Assembly (NCBI GenBank): GCA_903917735.1
Contig: CAIXBR010000021.1
Location: 1 to 62,431 of the forward strand
Origin: an uncultured Elusimicrobia bacterium
GTDB taxonomy: Bacteria; Elusimicrobiota; Elusimicrobia; Elusimicrobiales; UBA9959
Length of the DNA stretch: 62,431 nucleotides
Reading direction: 5' to 3'
Position 1 is the first letter of the stretch, and every line of letters starts with the position of its first letter. Positions 55,281 to 62,431 of this stretch are shown one piece after another. A program made the translations under genes and the position numbers. A model generated the notes under the pieces. It made no database searches. It saw only the letters and a program-made list of their open reading frames with translations, and was not told where the DNA came from.

Positions 55281-55307
55281 TTTATCGGTAAGTTTTCTGG
55301 AGGCGTT

Positions 55308-56837
55308 ATGAACGACAATCTGCCGGAAATTAATTTTAAGGAAAAGAAAGAAAAGAAGAAGGGCGCGCTGGGCTGGCTGCGTAACCGCCTGGGCTTGGGC
55401 TCGCGCGGCGCCATGGGCGAGGCGGGTATAAACCCCGCTGCCATGAATGTCGGCCGCGCCCTGGGTTCCGGCGGGTTCGGCTCTTCTGCCGGCCTGGCGG
55501 GTCTGCTGGCCGGAAAAGCCGGCTTGCTGGCTACCATAGCCATGATAGCCGTAGCCGGCGGGATCTATCTGGCCCACAACTCTCCCGACGTAACCAGTAA
55601 TTCCGGGGCTTTCAGTTCAAACAAGAGCCAGGATAATTATGTGCCGGCGATATTGAGGAGCCAGTCCGCCAACCAGGGCTCTTCGCTGGACATGTTCAAG
55701 GACACCAATAAAGGCGCAGGTCTGGCTATGGAGGGGGACGGAGCAAAGGCCGCGGCCGACAAAGCCGCCGCCGACAAAGCCGCTGCCGACGCTAAAGCGG
55801 CCGCCGGTGACGAAGCTAAGCCCCAGGATCAGGCTGCCCCCGGCAATGACATGGCCCAGGGCATGATGTCGAAACTGCAGGGCGGGAACATGGCTTCCAT
55901 GACCAGTTCTCTGGGCGGGGGTTCCAGCAAGTTCTCCAATATGGGCGGCTTTGGCAATAAGTTCGGCCAGGGGGCCACGGGGGCTAAAGCCGGTTTCGGT
56001 TCCGGTATAGGCTCCGGCTTCTCCGCCATGCCCAAGTTCGACCAGCGCAAGGGCAAAATGCTGGCCATGAAGGGCTCGGCGCGGCCTGTTTTCTCCGGGA
56101 GCAAAGCCGGTAAGCGGGGCGCTTTCGGCACCGGGGCATTCAGCCAGGCGAAAGGCCTGAAGGCTACGCAGAAAGCCTACACCGGGACAAGCGCCGACTC
56201 GGCGCGTTCTACCCAGGATAAAGCCTGGGAAGGCAGCACGCCCGATGGTGCGACCGGCGGCAGCGGAGCCGGCCTCAGCGACGGCGGCGCGGGGGTGGTT
56301 ACCTCTCCTTCCCTTGACAACACAGGCAGCAGCGGCGGCGGCGGAGATACCGGCACTTCCAGCGAGCCTACCGTTGCCGAAGCTCCGGCTCCTACTAACG
56401 TCAGCCCGTGGAAGAGCCTGACCATGATGGCCATGATGCTTATCCTCATGTCGGCCGTTCTTTCCGGGATAGGCGCGAAGCTTATCACCATGGGCGACGC
56501 GATGATAAAAGAAGGCACCGCGATGGAGGCTGTTTTCTATACCGCGCCGGCCGGTGCGGCTATGGTCGCTTCGGGTACCGCCTTGCGGGGTATGGGCATG
56601 GCTTTGTGTGGAGTGGCTATTGCCCTTGGCGCGGCAGCCGTCATAATGGGCATAATGATAATGACCTCGTTCGGGCAGAAGATGCTGGGCACTATTTATA
56701 CAATAGGCGGTGGAGTCGCCATAGGCGCCGCGGCGATGGCCATGACAGGCACGTCAATAGGCCCCATAACCCCTATGGTCATGTCCGCGGCCGCCGGCGT
56801 TATCGCCCTTATAGGCAGCATGTTGGGCGGGAAGTAA
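55308..56837 (+). CDS. Array protein 5: paralogue of protein 4 with a larger membrane domain
   Basis: A 509-residue protein. Its N-terminus (KEKKEKKKGALGWL) and first membrane segment (AGLAGLLAGKAGLLATIAM, ~61-79) closely match protein 4, as does LDMFK (127-131). AADKAAADKAAADAK (149-163) is a short repeat. AYTGTSADSARS (290-301) matches protein 6. After SPWKS (366-370) come four to five helices, including SFGQKMLGTIYTIGGG (454-469), the partner of YGQKMMGGIYILTG in protein 4. A GGAGG site precedes the ATG. Homology to protein 4 is clear by eye; function unknown. Confidence 0.72.
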   Translation: MNDNLPEINFKEKKEKKKGALGWLRNRLGLGSRGAMGEAGINPAAMNVGRALGSGGFGSSAGLAGLLAGKAGLLATIAMIAVAGGIYLAHNSPDVTSNSGAFSSNKSQDNYVPAILRSQSANQGSSLDMFKDTNKGAGLAMEGDGAKAAADKAAADKAAADAKAAAGDEAKPQDQAAPGNDMAQGMMSKLQGGNMASMTSSLGGGSSKFSNMGGFGNKFGQGATGAKAGFGSGIGSGFSAMPKFDQRKGKMLAMKGSARPVFSGSKAGKRGAFGTGAFSQAKGLKATQKAYTGTSADSARSTQDKAWEGSTPDGATGGSGAGLSDGGAGVVTSPSLDNTGSSGGGGDTGTSSEPTVAEAPAPTNVSPWKSLTMMAMMLILMSAVLSGIGAKLITMGDAMIKEGTAMEAVFYTAPAGAAMVASGTALRGMGMALCGVAIALGAAAVIMGIMIMTSFGQKMLGTIYTIGGGVAIGAAAMAMTGTSIGPITPMVMSAAAGVIALIGSMLGGK

Positions 56838-56979
56838 GTTTTTTCGACGGGTTCTTGGTCCGCCGCCGGGTTTTATCTCCGGCGGTTTCGGGCGTGGAAG
56901 CGGGTTCTTTTGGTGTATTAGATAAGTAGCGCCGGTTAAAAGTTTGTCCAAAGGCGCGTTCAGTGCCATTGGAGGATAT

Positions 56980-58509
56980 ATGGGCAGCAAGTTCGTAGAA
57001 AAACATAAACGTAAGTCGGTGTTAGCCGCCCTGCTTTTCATATTTCAGGGGAGGGCTAAATTCGTCAGCATAATGCTGATCGTAGTAATACTTTCCGCCC
57101 CTTTCTTGCTCTCCGGCGAAACGCTTAACAGCCTGATAGAACTGCCCGGAGTGTCGGCTTTCCTGCGGTCCGTGGGCCTTGGCAGCGTGGTGTCGTCCAT
57201 AAACCCCAAATACTCCAACGACCTGCTCCGTGCCGCCCTGGACAAGGCGGCGTCTGACAGCGCGCAGGACTCCTTCTGGGCCAGGTTCCTGAAAAGCATA
57301 AACGCCACCCTGCCCCCGGCGGGCGGGGCTTCCTCTATGGCCATGATACGCGGCGGCGGGAACGATCTGTTCGGTCTGCCGGAAGTCAAGGATAAGGGCG
57401 GCAAGGCCGGCCCCGGGCAGGTAAAGGGGTCCGTTAACGACGAAGAGCGCGCGCGGGGGGAAACCGGAGACGACGTGAATCTTGAAGGTATGCTGGGCAA
57501 AGTCTCGGGCGGCAGCGGGGGATACGGCGACAGTATGGGCCAGAACCTTGCGGGGAATTTCGCCGACGGCGGGGCCATGTCAGGTTCAGGGCCTTATATG
57601 GACCGCACCACGCTTGGCGGCCCCGGCAGCGCGTCTGCCGGGCGCGGCGCAGGCATGTACAACCAGGTATTGGCGCAGTCCGGCAGCAAAGTCCCCGTCC
57701 CCGGCACTCCGCAGAAGATCAATACCAAGAGGATGGGGCGTGTTTCCGGCTTTGCCTGGAAGAATGTCGGTTATAAGACCAGCAACGCCAAGGTGGATAT
57801 AAAATTAAGCTCCAAAAAGCCCATGTTCCAGCTGGCCCAGACCTTTGCCATGACCGGCTCGGCCTTCAAGGCCAAAGACTCGGCGCTGGAATACCAGGCG
57901 GCCTATACCGGCACCACCTACGACGGCAATGATTCGAATGTGGACGTTATACAGACCGACGCGGTAGCGCCGGTGGTGCCGGACACTGCCTTTACCGGGG
58001 ACCTCATAGACGGTACTTTGGAACTGCAGAATGAGGCCAAGAAATGTTCCGACGCGCAGGGAACCTACGGCGCACAGATGTCGATGGACGGAAAGATGAT
58101 GGACGAGACCGCCAAAACTCTGGGTAACCCGCCCATGTGCTGCAGCGGCGGCGTGGGCGCGTGGAACTCAAAAGTAGCCAGGATAGAGGCCTACTGTAAT
58201 GACTATAACGCTAACGAGGCCCAATTAGCGGCCGCCTGCCAGAATAGAAGCAGTCCCATGCAGTGCAACTACGGCAGCAAGATGCATATAAACCCCTGCT
58301 CCAAACTCTTATGCTTTCTGTTAATCATCGCGATAATCTTCCTGGGTTTCCTTTTAGGCGGCCTGCTCGGCGCCCTTATCGCGGGTATGATCGTTGGCGC
58401 CGCTATGGCGTACTTTAACGCGCAATCGCAGGCGATGGGTGATAAGATCAGATCGTTTATAGCTTCGGTGGAGGGGGCGGCAGGTACTTTCTCTTCCACC
58501 AAGAAGTAG
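56980..58509 (+). CDS. Array protein 6: cysteine-rich member with C-terminal membrane hairpin
   Basis: A 509-residue protein of no known family. A basic N-terminus (KHKRK) leads to a transmembrane segment (~27-45). The middle is Gly-rich with AAYTGTTYDGNDS (307-319), the match to protein 5. Eight cysteines lie between 356 and 445 (including CC at 387-388), so disulfides outside the membrane are likely. LLCFLLIIAIIFLGFLLGG starts a two-helix C-terminal membrane hairpin (~443-477). GGAGG at 56971-56975 sets the ATG at 56980; the open frame begins 12 codons earlier at a TTG. Confidence 0.7.
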   Translation: MGSKFVEKHKRKSVLAALLFIFQGRAKFVSIMLIVVILSAPFLLSGETLNSLIELPGVSAFLRSVGLGSVVSSINPKYSNDLLRAALDKAASDSAQDSFWARFLKSINATLPPAGGASSMAMIRGGGNDLFGLPEVKDKGGKAGPGQVKGSVNDEERARGETGDDVNLEGMLGKVSGGSGGYGDSMGQNLAGNFADGGAMSGSGPYMDRTTLGGPGSASAGRGAGMYNQVLAQSGSKVPVPGTPQKINTKRMGRVSGFAWKNVGYKTSNAKVDIKLSSKKPMFQLAQTFAMTGSAFKAKDSALEYQAAYTGTTYDGNDSNVDVIQTDAVAPVVPDTAFTGDLIDGTLELQNEAKKCSDAQGTYGAQMSMDGKMMDETAKTLGNPPMCCSGGVGAWNSKVARIEAYCNDYNANEAQLAAACQNRSSPMQCNYGSKMHINPCSKLLCFLLIIAIIFLGFLLGGLLGALIAGMIVGAAMAYFNAQSQAMGDKIRSFIASVEGAAGTFSSTKK

Positions 58510-58587
58510 GTTTTCTTAGGCCCGTGGTTTAAGCCCTGTTCGGAGGATGGTTCCAGTGTTATATAACTTCTTGAGAGTGGAGCGTTG

Positions 58588-58680
58588 ATGACGGACGTAT
58601 TGTGCATGGCTGCTGTTATTGCATCTGCGCCGGCATTGGCGTTCCCGTACAGCGGGACTTTCTTCCGGTCCGCCCGGTAG
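58588..58680 (+). CDS. Possible 30-residue signal-peptide-like small ORF
   Basis: ATG at 58588, with GGAG five bases before it, opens a 30-codon frame, MTDVLCMAAVIASAPALAFP and ten more residues, ending at TAG 58678. It has a hydrophobic core with an AxA site, like a bare signal peptide. It lies in the 406-base gap between array genes 6 and 7, where a hairpin (58669-58686) overlaps its end. It may be a real small protein, a leader peptide or chance; no homologue is known to me. Confidence 0.3.
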   Translation: MTDVLCMAAVIASAPALAFPYSGTFFRSAR

Positions 58681-58712
58681 GGCGGAGCTGGGTTTTGCCG
58701 GCGGGTTTTTTT
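58669..58712 (+). terminator. Hairpin and T tract after array gene 6
   Basis: TCCGCCC (58669-58675) and GGGCGGA (58680-58686) form a stem around GGTA, with T runs at 58693-58696 and 58706-58712. It could end the transcript of array genes 3-6. Further on, TATAAT at 58829-58834 might start gene 7; the rest of the gap 58510-58915 shows nothing else I can name. Confidence 0.5.
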
Positions 58713-58828
58713 ATGGCATTTCGGCGGGCGGCGCGGGCCGGCGGTATGATGGGCGCGGCCCTGGGCCAAAGGGCCCATCAGCTCAGGGGTCTAATGACAC
58801 TTGGCCGCGGCGTTGATATCAGGTAAAT

Positions 58829-58834
58829 TATAAT
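58829..58834 (+). promoter_or_regulatory. Candidate -10 box before array gene 7
   Basis: TATAAT lies 82 bases before the ATG at 58916. No well-spaced -35 box is seen, so support is weak. Confidence 0.35.
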
Positions 58835-58915
58835 CGGAAGAGCATTCCCGGATATATTTTGCCGTTTGCATCGATATAAAGTGGTGAATCAAAATTAAAG
58901 ATCGGAGGCGGTTAT

Positions 58916-61900
58916 ATGAACTTTTATAACGAGAACGAGGAAGAGAAAAAAGAAGGAGCCCCGGTGCTGCCGCGCGCGGCATCCCCGTTCAAGAAAACAT
59001 CCGCCTTCGGCAAATCGCCGATGTTCTCCCGTACAGCGGGCGGCATAATGGACAGGCTTAAAAACCTTTCGCGCCGGGACATGGCTCTTGTGGGCCTGGG
59101 CCTGAGCGTGCTGGTGATGGTGCCTGTGGGCGAGTACATGATGTCGCAACCCTCCGACCAGGGCAACCAGCTCGGCGGCGGCTGGGGCGGCAAAGAAAAG
59201 CTTAACAACGGCACAGGCCCTTACGAGCCCGGAGTTAACGGCTTAAGCCAGGGTTCGGCCGACGGGTCCGGTGAGGTTATAACCCCGCTCGGTTCCAGGG
59301 ACCCAGTCTCGCTGATACTCGGTTCGCAGCCGGCCCAGGCGGCGGCAGCTCCGGTCTATACAGCTCCGCCCTCGGGACTGCGTGACGCTATGAAGGATGC
59401 CGGCCGCGCCGCTTTCTCCGAGGCCGCCAAATCCGCCGGCGCGCCCACGGTAATCCCCCGCATGCAGGCCGCTATGCGCAACATGTCGTTCTTTTCGGGC
59501 GGCGAGAGCTCCCACACTACCGGCACCCTGGGCGGTGGCGGCAAGATCATAGATGAGGCCAAATCGGCTTCCTCCAAGGCGGCCAAGCGTTCCATGCTGG
59601 GACCGGTGGCTATGGCCGGCTATAAGGGCGTGGCTTCCACCCCCAACAGCGCCTCCAAGGACGCTATGGATAAACTTCGCGCCGCGGCTGACAAGTCGGC
59701 CGGAAATTTCAACGGGGATTCCGCCATCCGTTCCCTGGATAAAGCAGCCGCCGACGCGCTGGATATAGGTAAAGGCGCGGGGGGCATGGGGTCCGGGCTG
59801 GATTCCGATAAAACTGGCAAGACCTCAAACAATCAGACCAAGAACGAGCATAACTCTTCCGGCGAGTGTAGTACCCTGGCCTGCCAGATGGACAAGCAGC
59901 GCGCGCAGAAGGCGCTTGACTGGGAAATGTTCAAAAAATACGAGATCCCCAAGCAGATCATCAACGCCGTAGTGGGCGCCGTCAGCACCTCGCTGGGAAA
60001 GTTCATAGGCAACTCTATGGACGACGTGCTCAACCCCACCCCCGCGGCCCCGAAGTGCTGGCAGCCCGTGCTAACAGACCCGGCGATAATCGCGGATATC
60101 ACAAAAAAACACCTGAATGATCCGAAAGGTTACGCGGAAGCTATGTGCGGGGCGCTTGGGGCCGTGCAATTGATCACCACCGTCGGCAAAGAGTCCGCTC
60201 AGGGGTTCCAGGCCACCTGTCTCTGCGGCAGAGGTAAAACGGCTGACTACCCGGCGAGCCCGGGGACAGGCACCGGGACAGTCCCGGGGACAGTACCGGG
60301 AACAGTCCCGGGCAATAGTTCCCAGGGCGGCACGATCGATCCCAAAACCTACAGCGATTATGACGAAGCCTTAAAGGAAATGGTGAAGAAGACGGCTGAA
60401 GTCCAGGCAAAGCCCGAAATGGCTAAAGATGGCGCCGCCGCGATCGCGGAGGGTTTCCCGAAGCTCAGTAAACTCGTTACCGGGAACTACCTTGTGCGGT
60501 TAGGCAGCCTTTCAGGAGAAACCGTGTCCGCGTACTCCGTCTATTCGGCCAAGGTGGACAGCGCGCAGCGCGCGTATGCAGTGCTGAAACCGGACTATGA
60601 CGCGTTAATGCAGAAACTCGACTCGCTTCCCGCCGCGCTTAAGACAGGCGGGGCCGGCCCGGGCGCGATAACGGAAGTGAAAGGAGCTAAAGTCGAAAAT
60701 ATAGCGAGCAAAAGCGACACAACGAATCTGACCAATATCGACACGGTAATAACCAACTGGAAAGGTACCGTAGGCAAAGTTTATGCCGATTCGGCCGCTG
60801 TAATCCAGCTGGAGGCTATGCGTGTCCGGGCATATAAAGGCCAGGTCGACAGGCTTCAGGAGGGGGTTAAGGGTATAGGGGAGAAACAGGGGCAGGTCGA
60901 TACGGCGGTCTCCGGTATTACTGAAACCGATCCCGCCAAGAAGATCAAGGCGCTTACCGGACAGGATATCCCCGTGGTCCCTTCCGCTTCCGCTCAAGGT
61001 CAGCAGGGGCAGGGGCCGCTTCCGGCTGCTACCGTTACTAAGTCAGCTTCCCCCGCGCCTATTGAAACAGCGGCGGAATTACGCGGCGTTAAGCTGTCCT
61101 GGAGTCCCAATTATGACCTTGACAGCAAGGGGGTCTCCGACAAGGAGGCCACGGACTGGGATGCCTGGCGTGCCGATAACAACAAAGAGCTTCGCCTGGC
61201 CGACAGTCTGCTGCTGAGTCAACTGCGCAATAAAGAGCTGAAGGAAGTTCTTGCGACAGGACAGGCGGCCGCCGAGGCTGCAGAGGCTAATTTCGGCTAT
61301 GTTAAAGGCCAGCTAGATAGTCTCAAGAACCAGCTGATCGGCATGGGCGTGCCTCCGTCCTACTTCACAGGCGCCACCACGCCCGGAACTGGCGGCAATC
61401 CCTCGAACAACCCGGCCAACCCCACGCCGAACCCCACGCCGACCCCCACGCCGACTCCCACGCCCGCAGCTCAGAGCAAGCCAACGATCAGCCCTTCCGA
61501 CGCGGGGGCCATTACCACATCTATCAATACCGCGAACAGCAACCTGGACGCCTACTCGGCTACCAACAGCTCAATACAGAAGCTTCCTGCCGCCCTTAAG
61601 CCTGCATCGGCGTACGGCCAGGCAAAGCAGAATGCGGAGACCAAGCTGGTAGCCTTGAATACGGCTAAAGCCAACGTTGATAAGGCTAAAGCCGCCTTGG
61701 TCAACCTGCCCGATACCGTCACTAAAGCGGAGGCTACCGCCGCCATCCGGAAAATGGACCAGGCGAACGAGGCGTTCCGCGCCGCCAACAGCGACGCCAG
61801 GGCCGCCTATAGTTCCGCAAGCGCCATTATCCCCAAGCCTACGGTAACGCCTAAGCCGCCGGTGATCCCTAAGCCTACCAACAACGGCGCCGCGTCCGCA

Positions 61901-62248
61901 GCGGCGGCCCTGAACGGGAAATGCGAATCCATGCGTTTCAATTTCAGGGGCTCTCTGTCCTCTGAAAACGGCAATGTGGTGCTCGCTATAAATTCCGCCA
62001 ACGCTGCTATTACGGCGAGCAAAGTGGCTAATAACGCGTACGTCGCCTGCTTCACCTCGCATTTCAATACCGATGTGGGCTGCGTATCCAAGAGAAATGC
62101 GGCTGATGGCGCCCAACAGACCATGTCGGACAGGATGCACAGCCTGAAAACCGCCAGGGCCCAGTGCGCGCAATCCCTGTCCAGCATGCAGGGCCAGCTT
62201 AAGACGGCGAAATGCACCGGGAATAACGACATAGGCTACTGCAAATAG
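58916..62248 (+). CDS. Array protein 7: large 1110-residue anchored protein
   Basis: The largest protein in the window; no known family. The N-terminus MNFYNENEEEKKEGAPVLP matches proteins 4 and 5, and one transmembrane segment lies at ~56-76. VIPRMQ (179-184) is a VP(K/R)M motif. The region ~310-440 has several cysteines (CSTLAC, KCWQP, MCGALG, TCLCG). Two linkers are simple: GTVPGTVPGTVPG (~453-465) and a Pro-Thr run (~834-852). The parts between are helical and Ala/Lys-rich, perhaps coiled coil. The last ~110 residues carry six cysteines. GGAGG precedes the ATG. Likely an extended surface or periplasmic component. Confidence 0.72.
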   Translation: MNFYNENEEEKKEGAPVLPRAASPFKKTSAFGKSPMFSRTAGGIMDRLKNLSRRDMALVGLGLSVLVMVPVGEYMMSQPSDQGNQLGGGWGGKEKLNNGTGPYEPGVNGLSQGSADGSGEVITPLGSRDPVSLILGSQPAQAAAAPVYTAPPSGLRDAMKDAGRAAFSEAAKSAGAPTVIPRMQAAMRNMSFFSGGESSHTTGTLGGGGKIIDEAKSASSKAAKRSMLGPVAMAGYKGVASTPNSASKDAMDKLRAAADKSAGNFNGDSAIRSLDKAAADALDIGKGAGGMGSGLDSDKTGKTSNNQTKNEHNSSGECSTLACQMDKQRAQKALDWEMFKKYEIPKQIINAVVGAVSTSLGKFIGNSMDDVLNPTPAAPKCWQPVLTDPAIIADITKKHLNDPKGYAEAMCGALGAVQLITTVGKESAQGFQATCLCGRGKTADYPASPGTGTGTVPGTVPGTVPGNSSQGGTIDPKTYSDYDEALKEMVKKTAEVQAKPEMAKDGAAAIAEGFPKLSKLVTGNYLVRLGSLSGETVSAYSVYSAKVDSAQRAYAVLKPDYDALMQKLDSLPAALKTGGAGPGAITEVKGAKVENIASKSDTTNLTNIDTVITNWKGTVGKVYADSAAVIQLEAMRVRAYKGQVDRLQEGVKGIGEKQGQVDTAVSGITETDPAKKIKALTGQDIPVVPSASAQGQQGQGPLPAATVTKSASPAPIETAAELRGVKLSWSPNYDLDSKGVSDKEATDWDAWRADNNKELRLADSLLLSQLRNKELKEVLATGQAAAEAAEANFGYVKGQLDSLKNQLIGMGVPPSYFTGATTPGTGGNPSNNPANPTPNPTPTPTPTPTPAAQSKPTISPSDAGAITTSINTANSNLDAYSATNSSIQKLPAALKPASAYGQAKQNAETKLVALNTAKANVDKAKAALVNLPDTVTKAEATAAIRKMDQANEAFRAANSDARAAYSSASAIIPKPTVTPKPPVIPKPTNNGAASAAAALNGKCESMRFNFRGSLSSENGNVVLAINSANAAITASKVANNAYVACFTSHFNTDVGCVSKRNAADGAQQTMSDRMHSLKTARAQCAQSLSSMQGQLKTAKCTGNNDIGYCK
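60262..60316 (+). repeat. Short tandem repeat encoding GTVPG units in array gene 7
   Basis: Twelve-base units of the type GGGACAGTCCCG repeat about four times and encode GTVPGTVPGTVPG, a flexible linker. Confidence 0.7.
61417..61470 (+). repeat. Pro-Thr coding repeat in array gene 7
   Basis: Units of CCCACGCCGACC type repeat and encode alternating Pro-Thr, a rigid extended linker common in surface and secreted proteins. Confidence 0.7.
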
Positions 62249-62431
62249 CCGTTCCCCCGAAACGCTTGGGGGTGAAAGTCCCCTACGGGGGTTGATAGAA
62301 CCTACCGTTAGCCAAAGGCAAGGGTGTCCGCCGTGAGGCGGAATCTGAAGGAAGCCGGAGGCAAAGTCCCGGCCCGAGGAACACGAACCGGAAGTGAGGC
62401 CTGACCAGTCGGACGAGTTTGCATAACAAAA
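62249..62431 (+). mobile_element. Group II intron, 5' part (truncated by window end)
   Basis: Right after the stop of array gene 7 comes GGTGAAAGTCCCCTACGGGG (62271-62290), then GTTAGCCAAAGGCAAGGGTG, GGAATCTGAAGGAAGCCGG and AGGCAAAG, ending in a GAGGAACACGAACCGGAAGTGAGGC-type stretch. This series is the conserved domain I of bacterial group II introns, which are self-splicing ribozymes that usually carry a reverse transcriptase/maturase gene. The exact 5' splice site is not clear (between about 62249 and 62268). The ORF and 3' domains lie beyond the window. Plus orientation, same as the array. Confidence 0.82.

Overview
The window is GC-rich bacterial chromosome, densely coding, from a Gram-negative (diderm) bacterium. 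It carries a GT9 heptosyltransferase-type enzyme, a WecA/MraY-type lipid-carrier transferase, periplasmic TRAP binding proteins and a TatT-type lipoprotein. The species cannot be named from the sequence alone. The mix (DUF6485, TRAP/TatT, many B12-type radical SAM proteins, several ArnT-like membrane glycosyltransferases) would fit an uncultivated lineage such as Elusimicrobiota or a deltaproteobacterial relative, but that is only a guess. Three genes have a -10 box placed so that transcription should begin at the start codon, which suggests leaderless mRNAs are in use.

Layout. (1) 1-20620 is a cell-surface polysaccharide locus. A long minus-strand run holds sugar methyltransferases, GT9, GT2 and three GT39-like glycosyltransferases, an AsnB-type amidotransferase, an FAD oxidoreductase, a radical SAM protein, an FkbM methyltransferase, a methyltransferase-GT2 fusion, GDP-fucose synthase and a DegT aminotransferase. 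A short divergent plus-strand operon holds GT2, RmlD-like and WecA-like genes. A decayed integrase/transposase remnant lies inside the locus at 11451-11657. (2) 20703-28402 holds OsmC, a GAF/HD-GYP signalling protein, a glycolate-oxidase-type system with GlcD and GlcE fused plus GlcF, tryptophanase and a DUF1646 transporter. (3) 28480-31796 is a plus-strand operon: patatin phospholipase, TauE/SafE exporter, DUF1634 partner and a TPR protein. (4) 31860-46906 is mixed housekeeping: a sugar nucleotidyltransferase, a DapL-like aminotransferase, a TRAP transporter split into two loci (DctMQ and DctP-TatT), radical SAM proteins, ferritin, an antiporter, 4-alpha-glucanotransferase, RidA and DUF6485.

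(5) 47187-62248 is the most unusual region. It encodes seven Gly/Ala/Ser-rich proteins, each with an N-terminal membrane anchor and a long low-complexity part predicted to lie outside the membrane. Several share short motifs: an acidic/basic N-terminus ending in GA, LDMFK, VP(K/R)M, AYTGT, and GQKM inside a C-terminal membrane domain. I recognise no known family in them. They look like one expanded paralogous set, probably the parts of an envelope or surface structure. A divergent MurC/Mpl-like ligase and a flavodiiron protein sit between the first member and the other six. (6) Just after the last array gene, the final ~180 bases are the 5' part of a group II intron, cut by the window end.

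The genes work together mainly as a glycan assembly line: WecA-like start on lipid carrier, nucleotide-sugar and modified-sugar supply, GT2/GT9/GT39 transfer, methyl and amide decoration. The novel array is a separate cell-envelope system of unknown function. Intergenic spaces upstream of asnB, the antiporter gene and malQ hold strongly folded elements; two of them share related short palindromes.
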